In this document: in pieces, positions 48,771-57,222 of the stretch
Layout: each line of letters opens with the position of its first letter
Numbering within the stretch: position 1 is the stretch's first letter
Notes under the pieces: generated by a model
The model's input: only the letters and a program-made list of their open reading frames with translations
Databases searched by the model: none
What the model was told of the DNA's origin: nothing
Program-made: the position numbers and the translations under genes
Assembly (NCBI RefSeq): GCF_039839375.1
Contig: NZ_JBDOQU010000001.1
Span: 372,001-436,000, forward strand
DNA from: JBDOQU01 sp039839375
GTDB lineage: Bacteria > Pseudomonadota > Alphaproteobacteria > DSM-16000 > Inquilinaceae
Direction of reading: 5' to 3'
DNA length: 64,000 bases

Positions 48771-49619
48771 ATGGAGAAAGAGAGCATTTTGGTGAACGAA
48801 GCCGTTGAGGAAGTCGTCGAGTCAGGACGCATTCCGCTGCACGGTCCGTCGGACTTCGAGGGCATGCGCCGTGCCGGAGGCCTGGCCGCCGCGGCGCTCG
48901 ACTACATCACCCCCTTCGTCCAGCCGGGCGTGACGACGGCGGAGCTGGACGAAAAGTCCGAGGCCTTCATCCGCGACCATGGCGCGACGCCTGCGCCGCT
49001 GAATTATCGCGGCTATCCGAAGGCGACCTGCATCTCACTGAACCACGTCGTCTGCCACGGCATTCCGGGTGATCGGAAGCTGGCGAACGGCGACATCCTC
49101 AACATCGACATCACCGTCATCCTGGATGGCTGGCACGGCGACACCAGCCGCATGTTCTATGCCGGCGACAAGGTCAGCGTGAAGGCCCGCCGGCTGTGCG
49201 ACGTGACCTATGACTCGCTGATGCTGGGAATCGCGGCGGTGAAGCCCGGCGCGACGCTGGGCGATATCGGGTATGCCATCCAGAGCCATGTGGAAGCGCA
49301 GCGTTTCTCCGTCGTCCGCGATTTCTGCGGCCACGGCCTCGGCCGCGTCTTCCATGCCGCGCCCAGCGTCCTGCATTATGGCCGGCCCGGTGAGGGGGCG
49401 GTCCTGAAGCCGGGGATGTTCTTCACGATCGAGCCGATGGTGAACGCCGGACGCTACGACGTGAAGATCCTGGCCGACGGCTGGACGGCAGTAACCCGCG
49501 ACCGCAGCCTCTCCGCCCAGTTCGAACATTCGATCGGGGTGACGGAGGATGGGTGCGAGATCTTCACCCTGTCGCCGGCCGGCTACGAACGCCCGCCCTA
49601 CGGCGCCAGTGGCGCCTGA
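48771..49619 (+). CDS. map: Type I methionine aminopeptidase
   Basis: The 282-residue enzyme removes N-terminal Met. The five metal ligands are visible in order: two Asp in NIDITVILDGWHGDTSR, His in CGHGLGR, Glu in FTIEPMV and Glu in QFEHSIG. The catalytic His is in NHVVCHGIPG. ATG at 48771 was chosen for the natural N-terminus MEKESILVNEA; an ATG at 48747 overlapping the sfsA stop is an alternative. radC overlaps its 3' end by 11 bp. Confidence 0.95.
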   Translation: MEKESILVNEAVEEVVESGRIPLHGPSDFEGMRRAGGLAAAALDYITPFVQPGVTTAELDEKSEAFIRDHGATPAPLNYRGYPKATCISLNHVVCHGIPGDRKLANGDILNIDITVILDGWHGDTSRMFYAGDKVSVKARRLCDVTYDSLMLGIAAVKPGATLGDIGYAIQSHVEAQRFSVVRDFCGHGLGRVFHAAPSVLHYGRPGEGAVLKPGMFFTIEPMVNAGRYDVKILADGWTAVTRDRSLSAQFEHSIGVTEDGCEIFTLSPAGYERPPYGASGA

Positions 49620-50295
49620 TTCCGCGCCGCTCCACGCCGGCCATCGGGACCGGTTGCGCGACCGCTTCCTGAGCCAGGGGGCGGACAGCCTCGCGGATTA
49701 CGAGCTTCTGGAACTGCTGCTGTTCTCCGCGATCCCGCGCCGGGACACCAAGCCGCTCGCCAAGACGCTGATCGCCACCTTCGGCAGCCTGGGCGCCGTC
49801 CTGAACGCATCGGCGGAACAGTTGGCCACACGCGGCGGCCTGAAGCCGACGGCGGCGGCGCTTCTGAAGGTGGTCGGGGCGGCGGCGGTGCGGATGCTGC
49901 GGGAGGAAGCGGTTCAACGGCCCCTCCTCTCCTCCTGGGATCGGGTGATCGATTATCTCTCCGCGGCGATGAAGTACGAGGCGACGGAGCAGTTCCGCAT
50001 CCTCTTCCTCGACCGCAAGAACGCGCTGATCGCCGACGAGGTGCAGCAGCGCGGCACCGTCGACCATACGCCGGTCTATCCGCGTGAGGTCGCGAAACGG
50101 GCGCTGGAGACGGCCGCCTCGGCGGTCATCCTGGTCCACAACCACCCATCCGGCGACACAACGCCCTCGCGCGCCGATATCGACATGACCGGCGAGATCG
50201 CCCGCGCCCTCTCCGCCGTCGGCGTCGCCTTGCATGACCACGTCATCGTCGGCAAACGCGGCCACGCCAGCTTCAGGACGCTGGGATTGCTGTAG
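49609..50295 (+). CDS. radC: RadC-family JAB/MPN protein
   Basis: The 228-residue protein has a helix-hairpin-helix region (about 15-80) and the MPN metalloprotease-like domain with HNHPSGDTTPSRAD (about 179-192), the JAMM metal motif. The name RadC comes from an old repair phenotype later assigned elsewhere, so its role is uncertain. GTG at 49609, overlapping the map stop, gives the family-like N-terminus; the longer frame encodes an Arg/Pro-rich read-through of map. Confidence 0.9.
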   Translation: MAPDSAPLHAGHRDRLRDRFLSQGADSLADYELLELLLFSAIPRRDTKPLAKTLIATFGSLGAVLNASAEQLATRGGLKPTAAALLKVVGAAAVRMLREEAVQRPLLSSWDRVIDYLSAAMKYEATEQFRILFLDRKNALIADEVQQRGTVDHTPVYPREVAKRALETAASAVILVHNHPSGDTTPSRADIDMTGEIARALSAVGVALHDHVIVGKRGHASFRTLGLL

Positions 50296-50316
50296 CAGAT
50301 CATGCCGGACAGGAGT

Positions 50317-50937
50317 TTACCTCAACGCCGTCGCCACGATGATGGCGGCGGCCAGAAGGGTGTCCAGGACGAAGCAAAACTCCGCCAGCGATCGTGATAC
50401 GACCCTGTTCGCCCGATGGTGATGGACATCCCATGCCGCATGGGCCAGCAGGCCCGCCGCGACCAGATAGGCGCCGGCCGGCCCGTTGACGACCAGGGCG
50501 ACCGCCGCCACCGCCCCGAAGCCGGCCATCGCGATCGTCTGAAGCGGCAGGCCAGCGCGCCGCCGCACCATACCGCGCCATAGCCCATAGCCGAAGAATG
50601 CAGCCGCAAGGCCGATGAGGCCCCATGTCGGGTCGAATTGGATCCACCCTATTTCAGCCGCGGTGATGACGAGCACGGATAGAAAGAACAGCGGCCACGC
50701 AGCGGAGGGCTTCCCCAAGGCGGCCGCGGCCAGATAAACGAGGCCGGATGCGGCGACGATCGGCGCAAAATCCGCGCCGTTCTGGTTATCGCGAAACAGG
50801 TCGAACGCCACGAACGCCGCGAAGCCGACGCCAGCCAGGCTTGGCCACCATTTCACGGACCTCCACCCGCTCGAAACCGTCCGAGCACCTGCGTCGTCGG
50901 AGCTTCCCAAGCAGGCATTCTCCGTAGCTGATTCCAT
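50317..50937 (-). CDS. Polytopic membrane protein, unknown
   Basis: The 206-residue protein has about six hydrophobic segments (for example LAGVGFAAFVAFDLF, GLVYLAAAALG, WGLIGLAAAFFGYGLW and FCFVLDTLLAAAIIVA) and a His-rich loop WDVHHHRANRVVS near 175-187. No family was recognised with confidence. ATG at 50937 follows AGGAGGGGGTACCC, a very strong ribosome site. It is divergent from the GlxA-type regulator with an inverted repeat between them, so it may be a regulated target. Confidence 0.75.
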   Translation of the reverse strand: MESATENACLGSSDDAGARTVSSGWRSVKWWPSLAGVGFAAFVAFDLFRDNQNGADFAPIVAASGLVYLAAAALGKPSAAWPLFFLSVLVITAAEIGWIQFDPTWGLIGLAAAFFGYGLWRGMVRRRAGLPLQTIAMAGFGAVAAVALVVNGPAGAYLVAAGLLAHAAWDVHHHRANRVVSRSLAEFCFVLDTLLAAAIIVATALR

Positions 50938-50991
50938 GGGTACCCCCTCCTGCCGAGAATGATCGACATCCAGGCTAGTCACCGGCTGCTC

Positions 50992-51026
50992 TGGCGGAAA
51001 TGACAAAGAACCTGTATTTTCCGCCA
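50992..51026. promoter_or_regulatory. Inverted repeat before the GlxA-type regulator
   Basis: TGGCGGAAA (50992-51000) and TTTCCGCCA (51018-51026) are perfect 9-bp arms separated by 17 bp, ending right before the ATG at 51027. The arm agrees in nine of ten positions (with the next base) with the TGGCSNGWWY consensus of AdpA, a regulator with the same PfpI-plus-AraC domain layout. An autoregulatory site is likely. Confidence 0.6.
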
Positions 51027-52001
51027 ATGCCGCATACCGTCGCCTTTCTCGTCTATCCGGGATTCCAACTGCTCGACGCCTCGGGCCCGGCGTCGGTGTT
51101 CACCGAAGCGAACCATGCGCTGAAAGAGCGCCGCCGTGACGCCTTCTATGCGATCGAGATGGTTTCGTCGCTCGGAGGGCTGGTGACCAGCGGCGGTGGC
51201 ATCGCGCTCCAGACGCGGGCGCTTTCCGACATGCCGGCCGCCGGAATCGGCACGCTTCTGGTCTCGGGAGGCGATGCCGAAAGCCTGCGGGCCGCGATCG
51301 CCGATCCCGCGGTGCGCCACTGGACGCCGCGTTGCGCGGAGATGGCGGAGCGGTTCGGCTCGGTCTGTTCCGGCACATTCCTGCTCGCCGCGCTCGGACT
51401 CCTGAACGGCAGGCGGGTCGCGACCCATTGGGAGGCTTGCACACAGCTCGCCAAGCTATATCCGTCCGTCACCGTCGATCCCGACACACTCTATGTGGCG
51501 GACGGCAAGGTCTGGACGTCCGCGGGCGTGACCACGGGCATCGACATGGCCCTGGCCATGGTCGGCCAGGATATCGATGCCACCATAGCCGGCAGTGTCG
51601 CGAAACGGCTGGTGCTCTATGCGCGCCGTCCTGGATACCAGTCCCAGTTCAGCGCGCTTCTCAATGCTCAGGTAAAAGCGGACAGCCCGTTTGCCGACCT
51701 GATCGGCTGGATGCAGGAGAATCTGGATCGCCCACTGGATGTGCCAAGCCTCGCGGCGCGCGCCGGTCTTAGCGAACGAAGCTTCTATCGAAGGTTCCTT
51801 GCAGAGATCGGACAGTCGCCGGCCCGGTTTGTCGAAGCCATCCGGCTGGACGCGGCCCGCATGCTGCTCTCCCGGAAACTTCCGCTGAAGACGATCGCAG
51901 CGCAGGTCGGGCTGTCCCCGGCCTCCCGCTTGACCGAGGCTTTCGAACGCCGGTTCGGCGTCACGCCAAGGCTTTTCCGGGAAATGCATTCCGGCCTGTG
52001 A
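51027..52001 (+). CDS. GlxA-family regulator (DJ-1/PfpI plus AraC domains)
   Basis: The 324-residue protein has an N-terminal DJ-1/PfpI-like domain (VAFLVYPGFQLLDASGPASVF; FGSVCSGTFLLAALGLL with the Cys elbow near 117) and a C-terminal AraC DNA-binding domain (LSERSFYRRFLAEIGQSPARF). ATG at 51027 is used because the frame to an earlier ATG (51000) would cover the inverted repeat; no clear ribosome site is visible for either, so the mRNA may be leaderless. The effector is unknown. Confidence 0.87.
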   Translation: MPHTVAFLVYPGFQLLDASGPASVFTEANHALKERRRDAFYAIEMVSSLGGLVTSGGGIALQTRALSDMPAAGIGTLLVSGGDAESLRAAIADPAVRHWTPRCAEMAERFGSVCSGTFLLAALGLLNGRRVATHWEACTQLAKLYPSVTVDPDTLYVADGKVWTSAGVTTGIDMALAMVGQDIDATIAGSVAKRLVLYARRPGYQSQFSALLNAQVKADSPFADLIGWMQENLDRPLDVPSLAARAGLSERSFYRRFLAEIGQSPARFVEAIRLDAARMLLSRKLPLKTIAAQVGLSPASRLTEAFERRFGVTPRLFREMHSGL

Positions 52002-52102
52002 CGCCTCTTCCAATGCCGAGAGGCATGGTTCGATCCATATCGAAACATCCGGGTGAGCTGCGCCCTATCGTGCCTTCGGAACATCACCCGAAGGATTTAT
52101 GC

Positions 52103-52735
52103 ATGCCTCCCCAGACGCTCTCTGCCGCCGACCATGTCACCATCCAGCCGAGCGTCCTCTACTTCGGAACGCCGGTCGTCCTCCTCACCACGCTGAGCGA
52201 AGATGAGAGCGCCAACATCAGCCCACTCTCTTCCGCCTGGGCGCTAGGCGACCATGTGGTGCTGGGGCTAAGCCCGGCGGGCCAGGGCGCAGTCAATCTC
52301 CGGCGCGAAGGAGGGTGTGGAGGGTGTGTACTCAATTTCCCTTCCGCCGATCTTTGGCCGAAGGTGGAGAAGATCGCCCGTTCGACCGGCCGCCGTCCGG
52401 TCCCGGACTACAAGGCGCGGATCGGCTATGAATATGTGGCCGACAAGTTCGGGCTGGGCGGCTTCACGGAGATTCCGTCCGAAACGGTGCGGCCGCCCCG
52501 GATCGCCGAATGCCCGATCCAGTTTGAGGCCAGGGTGAACGCGATGCACGGCGACGGGACCTCCGCTCACCTGATCGTCGAGGCGCGGGTCACGCGCATC
52601 CATGCCCATCGCGAAATCGTGGTGCCCGGGACCCATCACATCGACACCGCGCGGTGGAGTCCTCTTTTCTACGTCTTCCGCCACTATTTCGGCCTCGGCC
52701 CTGATCTGGGCCGGAATTTCAGAGCTGAATGCTGA
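52103..52735 (+). CDS. Flavin reductase-like (FMN-binding split barrel) protein
   Basis: The 210-residue protein matches the flavin reductase / flavoredoxin-like split barrel: FGTPVVLLTTLSEDESANISPL (two pieces near 21-42), VVLGLSPAGQGAVNLRR and C-terminal PGTHHIDTARWSPLFYVFRHYF. It would bind FMN and reduce it or a nitro/flavin substrate. ATG at 52103 follows GAAGGA. It is downstream of the GlxA regulator on the same strand and converges on modC with no gap. Confidence 0.8.
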   Translation: MPPQTLSAADHVTIQPSVLYFGTPVVLLTTLSEDESANISPLSSAWALGDHVVLGLSPAGQGAVNLRREGGCGGCVLNFPSADLWPKVEKIARSTGRRPVPDYKARIGYEYVADKFGLGGFTEIPSETVRPPRIAECPIQFEARVNAMHGDGTSAHLIVEARVTRIHAHREIVVPGTHHIDTARWSPLFYVFRHYFGLGPDLGRNFRAEC

Positions 52736-53854
52736 CTATTCGCGCATGGCGGAGGAGCTCTCATCATAGATTCCGATGTCGCGCCGGCCGACCGCGATGC
52801 TCTTGAGCACGGCGAAGATCTGCTGCCCCGGCGCAATGTTGAGCGCGTGGAGCGAGCGGCGGGTGATCCGGGCCAGGATCAGATCCGTCCCGCAGGCGAG
52901 TTGCAGGTCGACGATCGGTGCATCCGTCGCACCGATCCTCACGACCGTCGCGGGAAGTACGTTGAGGGCGCTGATCCCCTCTGGCGGCTTGAGCGCCAGG
53001 ATGACGTCACGGGCACGGATATGCACCCTCAGATGAGCGCCCGGCGGAGCATCGACTCTGGGGACGATCAGCCGGCCGCCCTGGACATCCAGATAGGTCA
53101 GCCCGTCGACCGCATCGTGGCCGGCGATGACGGCCGGCAGGACGGCGCCCGCCTCGTGGCGCCCCAGCACCGGGAACAAAGTCGGATCGGCCATGATCTC
53201 CGCGGGAGACCCCACCCTCTCGACCTTCCCCTCCGACAGGACGACAACAGTCGTCGCCAAGCGCGCCACCTCCGGGATCGAGTGGCTGACATAGATGATC
53301 GGAATCCGGATTTCGTCCCGCAGCCGTTCGATATAGGGCAGGATCTCCGCCTTCCGCGCCTCGTCCAGGGACGCCAGCGGCTCGTCCATCAACAGTGCCC
53401 CCGGATCGGCCAGCAGCGCCCGGCCTATGGCGACGCGCTGCTTCTCCCCGCCGGATAGCCGCCCCGGCCGCCGCTCCAGCAGGTTGCCGAGGCCCAGTAG
53501 CTCGACCACATGATCGAAATCCTCCCGCCCTCCCTGCTTGCGGGAGAACCAGCGACCGAACAGCAGGTTCTGCCGAACGCTCAGATGCGGGAACAGGCGG
53601 CCGTCTTGAAACACGTAGCCAACGCGCCGCCGGTGCGGCGGCACGAAAATGCCGCGCTCGGTGTCGACCAGCACCACGCCGCCCATGCTGACCCACCCGT
53701 GGCGGGGTCGGATCAGTCCGCTAATCGTGTTGACGATCGTCGTCTTGCCCGCGCCGGAGCGGCCGAACAGCGCCGTCACCCCGCCCTCGCTCTCGAAGGT
53801 CGCGTCGATGTCGAACGCGCCGAAATTGTGACGTATCGAGACGGCGACGCTCAC
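52736..53854 (-). CDS. modC: Molybdate ABC transporter ATP-binding protein
   Basis: The 372-residue ATPase has Walker A FGRSGAGKTTI (about 30-40), the ABC signature LSGGEKQRVAIGRAL, Walker B LLMDEPLASLDEA and a C-terminal TOBE/MOP region (about 290-360) that binds molybdate and marks ModC. It overlaps modB by 4 bp. Together with modB and modA it would import molybdate for molybdenum-cofactor enzymes. It ends directly beside the convergent flavin reductase-like gene. Confidence 0.93.
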   Translation of the reverse strand: MSVAVSIRHNFGAFDIDATFESEGGVTALFGRSGAGKTTIVNTISGLIRPRHGWVSMGGVVLVDTERGIFVPPHRRRVGYVFQDGRLFPHLSVRQNLLFGRWFSRKQGGREDFDHVVELLGLGNLLERRPGRLSGGEKQRVAIGRALLADPGALLMDEPLASLDEARKAEILPYIERLRDEIRIPIIYVSHSIPEVARLATTVVVLSEGKVERVGSPAEIMADPTLFPVLGRHEAGAVLPAVIAGHDAVDGLTYLDVQGGRLIVPRVDAPPGAHLRVHIRARDVILALKPPEGISALNVLPATVVRIGATDAPIVDLQLACGTDLILARITRRSLHALNIAPGQQIFAVLKSIAVGRRDIGIYDESSSAMRE

Positions 53855-54555
53855 GTGCCGCGTATCCGTCTGGCGACCCGACGGGCCAACATCTCCGAAG
53901 CCAGCAAGGCAGTCATGGAGATGACGATGGAGACGATGGTCAGCCGGATCGCGCCCGCATCGCCGCCCGGTATCTGGGTGAAGGTGTAGATCGCCGACGG
54001 CAATGTCTGGGTCTGGCCGGGGATATTGGAGACAAAGGTGATGGTCGCTCCGAACTCCCCCATCGCCCGGGCGAAACTCAGGATCGCGCCGGCGATGATC
54101 CCGGGCAGGATCAGCGGCAGAGTGACGATGGCGAAGGTCCAGGCCCGGTTGGCGCCCAGGGTGCCGGCCGCCTCCTCCAATCCTCGGTCGACCGCCTCAA
54201 TCGACAGCCGGATGGCGCGAACCATCAGCGGAAAGCCCATGATGGCGCAGGCCAGCGCCGCGCCGGTCCATCGGAATGCCAGCACGATGTCGAACTGCTC
54301 TGCCAGGAACGCGCCGATCGGCCCTCGTCGCCCGAAGAGCAGCAGCAGCAGGTAGCCCGTGACTACGGGCGGCAGGATCAGGGGCAGGTGGACGATCCCG
54401 TCCAGGATCGCCTTCCCCCGAAACCGCCCGCGCGCCAGCGCCACGGCGACCAGAATCCCGAAGGGCAGGCTGCACGCCATGGCCCAGATGGATATCCGCA
54501 GCGACAGGCGGACGGCCGTCCATTCCTCCGGCGACAGGGTAAGCCAATCCGGCAC
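53851..54555 (-). CDS. modB: Molybdate ABC transporter permease
   Basis: The 234-residue protein has five or six membrane helices and the EAA-type loop EEAAGTLGANRAWTFAIVTLP (in parts, about 144-164) that contacts ModC. Hydrophobic stretches begin at ILVAVALARG and LPLILPPVVTGYLLLLLFG. It overlaps modC and directly abuts modA, the standard mod order. Confidence 0.94.
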   Translation of the reverse strand: MPDWLTLSPEEWTAVRLSLRISIWAMACSLPFGILVAVALARGRFRGKAILDGIVHLPLILPPVVTGYLLLLLFGRRGPIGAFLAEQFDIVLAFRWTGAALACAIMGFPLMVRAIRLSIEAVDRGLEEAAGTLGANRAWTFAIVTLPLILPGIIAGAILSFARAMGEFGATITFVSNIPGQTQTLPSAIYTFTQIPGGDAGAIRLTIVSIVISMTALLASEMLARRVARRIRGT

Positions 54556-55320
54556 TTATCGATCCGTGTCGAGCACGTCGAATCCCTCCGCCTCGAAGAA
54601 GGGCGCGGCGTCTTCCGATGTCAGAAAATCCAGCAGGTGAGCGGCTTCGCCCTCAGCGCTTTTCGTCAGGGCGATCGGATAGATTATCGGCTCGTGCGTG
54701 TCTTCCGGAAAGGTATCGACGATCCAGATGTTCGGATCGGCCGCCGCGTCGGTCCGGTAGACGACGCCCAGCGGCGCTTCTCCCCGTGAAACGAGCGTCA
54801 GCGCCGCCCGCACGTCCCGCGCCTGGGCGATCCGGCCCTGCACTGCACCCCAGACGCCGAGCGAGGTCAGCGCGGTGCGGCCGTAAATTCCGGCGGGAAC
54901 GGCCTCTGTATTGGCCATGGCGAGATAGCCCCCGTTCAACGCGCCGGCAAGATCGAAGCCCGGCGCTATCTCCAGCGTCACGTCGCTTGGCGACGGGGCG
55001 ATCAGGACCAGCCGGTTGCCCAGCAGGTCGGACCGCGTCGCCGGGTCGACCAGCCCGCGCTCCTGGAGGTAATCCATCCAGCCGACATTGGCGGAGATGA
55101 AGATATCGGCTGGCGCCCCCTGCTCGACCTGCCGCGCCAACGCTGAGCTGCCGGCGTAGGAGATTGTCGCCTCGCCCCCCTGCTCCTCCCACGCCGTCAC
55201 TGCGGCATCCATCGCGTTTTTCAGGCTCGCCGCCGCGAACACGACGACCTCCTCTGCCCGCGCGGGCAACGCCGCGATGACGATAGCGGCGATGAAGGAG
55301 ATAGCAGACAGCCTTCGCAC
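54556..55320 (-). CDS. modA: Molybdate-binding periplasmic protein
   Basis: The 254-residue protein has a signal peptide (about 1-22, ARA-EE) and the ModA pattern VVVFAAASLKNAMDAA at the mature N-terminus, then SYAGSSALARQVEQGAPADIF and ANTEAVPAGIYGR. Ser and other hydroxyl residues in AASL and AGSS bind the oxyanion. It is the first gene of modABC; no ModE site was recognised upstream. Confidence 0.94.
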   Translation of the reverse strand: MRRLSAISFIAAIVIAALPARAEEVVVFAAASLKNAMDAAVTAWEEQGGEATISYAGSSALARQVEQGAPADIFISANVGWMDYLQERGLVDPATRSDLLGNRLVLIAPSPSDVTLEIAPGFDLAGALNGGYLAMANTEAVPAGIYGRTALTSLGVWGAVQGRIAQARDVRAALTLVSRGEAPLGVVYRTDAAADPNIWIVDTFPEDTHEPIIYPIALTKSAEGEAAHLLDFLTSEDAAPFFEAEGFDVLDTDR

Positions 55321-55593
55321 GGTTCATTCGCTCCACATGCCAGGGGATCGACAATTCCGTCATGCCACCTCCCGCCGCGTGAGGGAAGACTGTCCGGCAA
55401 AGCCCCTTCCATCTCAGGTCGTAGCGATAGGGCTTGTTTCGTGGCTATTCTTCAAAATCGCAATTCTCATTATAGAATTCATTCCGTATACGAGATAGAA
55501 ATTATAATTCCTATTTTTGCCCATTGTAATCAAAGCCACCGTCTCCATTTTTAGTAAGCCGAATATTCGGTTAATGTTTTAAAGGATTCTAAA
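55321..55593. promoter_or_regulatory. AT-rich divergent region with a perfect palindrome
   Basis: These 273 bp between modA and a small plus-strand gene become very AT-rich from about 55430, unlike the surrounding DNA. A perfect 12-bp palindrome CCGAATATTCGG lies at 55559-55570, 23 bp before the ATG of the small gene. It is a candidate operator or promoter part. No riboswitch or molybdate-responsive site was recognised. Confidence 0.45.
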
Positions 55594-55704
55594 ATGGCCG
55601 ACGCCCCCAAGACTTCTCCGGCTGGCACGCCCCCGGTGGAAACGCCGTCCAAGGATCCCGCCAAGCCGAACCAGGACACGCCTTCTCAAGCCTCCAAGTC
55701 CTGA
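55594..55704 (+). CDS. 36-residue Pro/Ser/Lys-rich protein
   Basis: ATG at 55594, with AAAGGATT 6 bases upstream, opens a 36-codon frame: ADAPKTSPAGTPPVETPSKD followed by PAKPNQDTPSQASKS. The composition is strongly Pro, Ser, Thr and Lys with no hydrophobic residues, so it is probably disordered. Strong ribosome site, AT-rich promoter region and clean codons suggest a real gene. Function unknown. Confidence 0.5.
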   Translation: MADAPKTSPAGTPPVETPSKDPAKPNQDTPSQASKS

Positions 55705-55774
55705 TTGTGGCGTGCCGGCGGCAAGGGATGTTCCTTGTCGTCGGCGCGATCTTCATTTGGGGCAATCTCCGACG

Positions 55775-56053
55775 ATGAATGGAGCGCCTCCCTTGCCAAT
55801 GCAAACCAACTATCGATTGAGACTGCTTGAATTGACTGAACCCTTGCATCTGTATGCCAACGCCCTGCAACCCGACCGCAACGCGGCGTCGTTACTGGTG
55901 CATCAAGCCTTGTCAGCGGCGTTCTCTACGCCGTTAACACCGTGTTCGGATTTATTGATGGAGAGGTCACTTCGCGACACCGTTGATCGCGAGTTCGCGC
56001 TGTATGAACCTGGGCGAGCCGCTCTGGCACAGACTGACCTTCAGTTACCCTAA
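55775..56053 (+). CDS. Small helical protein, unknown
   Basis: This frame encodes 92 residues (63 if the start is the second ATG at 55799 plus upstream variants). The segment LRLLELTEPLHLYANALQ and LLVHQALSAAFS vaguely recall region 2 of ECF sigma factors, but the match is too weak to name it. The ribosome site is poor. It overlaps the 3' end of the convergent sugar ABC ATPase gene by 4 bp and follows the 36-residue gene after 70 bp. Confidence 0.4.
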   Translation: MNGAPPLPMQTNYRLRLLELTEPLHLYANALQPDRNAASLLVHQALSAAFSTPLTPCSDLLMERSLRDTVDREFALYEPGRAALAQTDLQLP

Positions 56054-57135
56054 AGCGCCTTCCCCGTCTCCGGGTCGAACAGGTGCATCTTGGTCATGTC
56101 GCAGGTGATCGGCGTCGGCTGGTCGGGTTCGCAGACATAATGGGCATCCACCTGCGCGGTCACCGCCGCCCCTTCCGAACGTCCGATCAGCAGCGTGTGC
56201 GGTCCCAGCGGTTCGATGGTGCGGGGCGTGAGCGTGATGACCGCCGCCCCTGTCTGCCCCCCCGCCATATGTTCCGGACGCAGCCCGAATGTGATCCGTC
56301 GGCCGGAGAGGCTGGAGAAGGTAGCCGCCCGCTCCGCCGGGATCGGCAGCATGGCGCCGTCGGCAAGACGAAGCGCCGGCTCGCCCCTCTCTTCCGTCAC
56401 CGTCGCGTCCAGGAAATTCATGCTGGGGGCGCCGATGAAGGCGGCGACGAAGGTATTGGCCGGCTTCTCGTAAAGCGTGATCGGGTCGGCCATCTGTTCG
56501 ATGACGCCGTTGTTCATCACCACTACCCGGTCGGCCAACGTCATCGCCTCCACCTGGTCATGGGTGACGTAGACGACCGTGTTGCGCAGCCGGCGGTGCA
56601 GCCCCTTGATCTCCGTCCGCATCTCGATCCGCAGCTTGGCGTCCAGGTTGGATAGCGGCTCGTCGAACAGGAAGACATCCGGATCGCGGACGATAGCCCG
56701 GCCGATGGCTACCCGCTGCCGCTGCCCGCCAGAAAGCTGCTTCGGCCGCCGGTCCAGATAGGGCTCCAGGTCCAGGATGCGCGCAGCTTCCTCGATCTTC
56801 CGCGCTATCTCGCCCTTCGCCTCGCCCCGCACTTTCATGCCGTAGCCGATATTCTCCCGCACCGTCATGTGTGGGTAGAGCGCGTAGTTCTGGAAGACCA
56901 TGGAACAGTTGCGCAGGCCCGGCCGAAACTGCGTCACATCGCGATCGCCGATCCGCACCACGCCGTCGCTCACCCTTTCCAGCCCCGCGATCATCCGCAG
57001 CGTTGTGGTCTTCCCGCAACCCGACGGCCCGACCAGCACCACGAACTCCTTGTCCTCGATCTCGAGGTTGAGGTCCGGGATCACCGTGAGCTGGTCATAC
57101 CTCTTGACGACGTTCGTGAGCGTGACGCGGGCCAT
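56050..57135 (-). CDS. Sugar ABC transporter ATPase (UgpC/MalK type)
   Basis: The 361-residue ATPase has Walker A GPSGCGKTTT (about 36-45), Q-loop VFQNYALYPHMTV, signature LSGGQRQRVAIGRA, Walker B VFLFDEPLSNLDA, and a C-terminal TOBE-like domain (about 240-355) as in MalK/UgpC. It would power the two permeases encoded upstream. It is the last gene of the operon, 87 bp after the binding-protein gene. The sugar is unknown. Confidence 0.93.
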   Translation of the reverse strand: MARVTLTNVVKRYDQLTVIPDLNLEIEDKEFVVLVGPSGCGKTTTLRMIAGLERVSDGVVRIGDRDVTQFRPGLRNCSMVFQNYALYPHMTVRENIGYGMKVRGEAKGEIARKIEEAARILDLEPYLDRRPKQLSGGQRQRVAIGRAIVRDPDVFLFDEPLSNLDAKLRIEMRTEIKGLHRRLRNTVVYVTHDQVEAMTLADRVVVMNNGVIEQMADPITLYEKPANTFVAAFIGAPSMNFLDATVTEERGEPALRLADGAMLPIPAERAATFSSLSGRRITFGLRPEHMAGGQTGAAVITLTPRTIEPLGPHTLLIGRSEGAAVTAQVDAHYVCEPDQPTPITCDMTKMHLFDPETGKAL

Positions 57136-57222
57136 CTGGTCTTCCCGTAATCTCGGCGCGTTAGGAAAGGTCGACCGGGCGGCTTCGTCTCTCGGGAAGG
57201 CGCGCCCGGTCTTGTCAGGTCG

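Noticed and set aside
55321..55430. A molybdate riboswitch or ModE site upstream of modA
   Set aside because: No matching consensus or RNA structure could be recognised.
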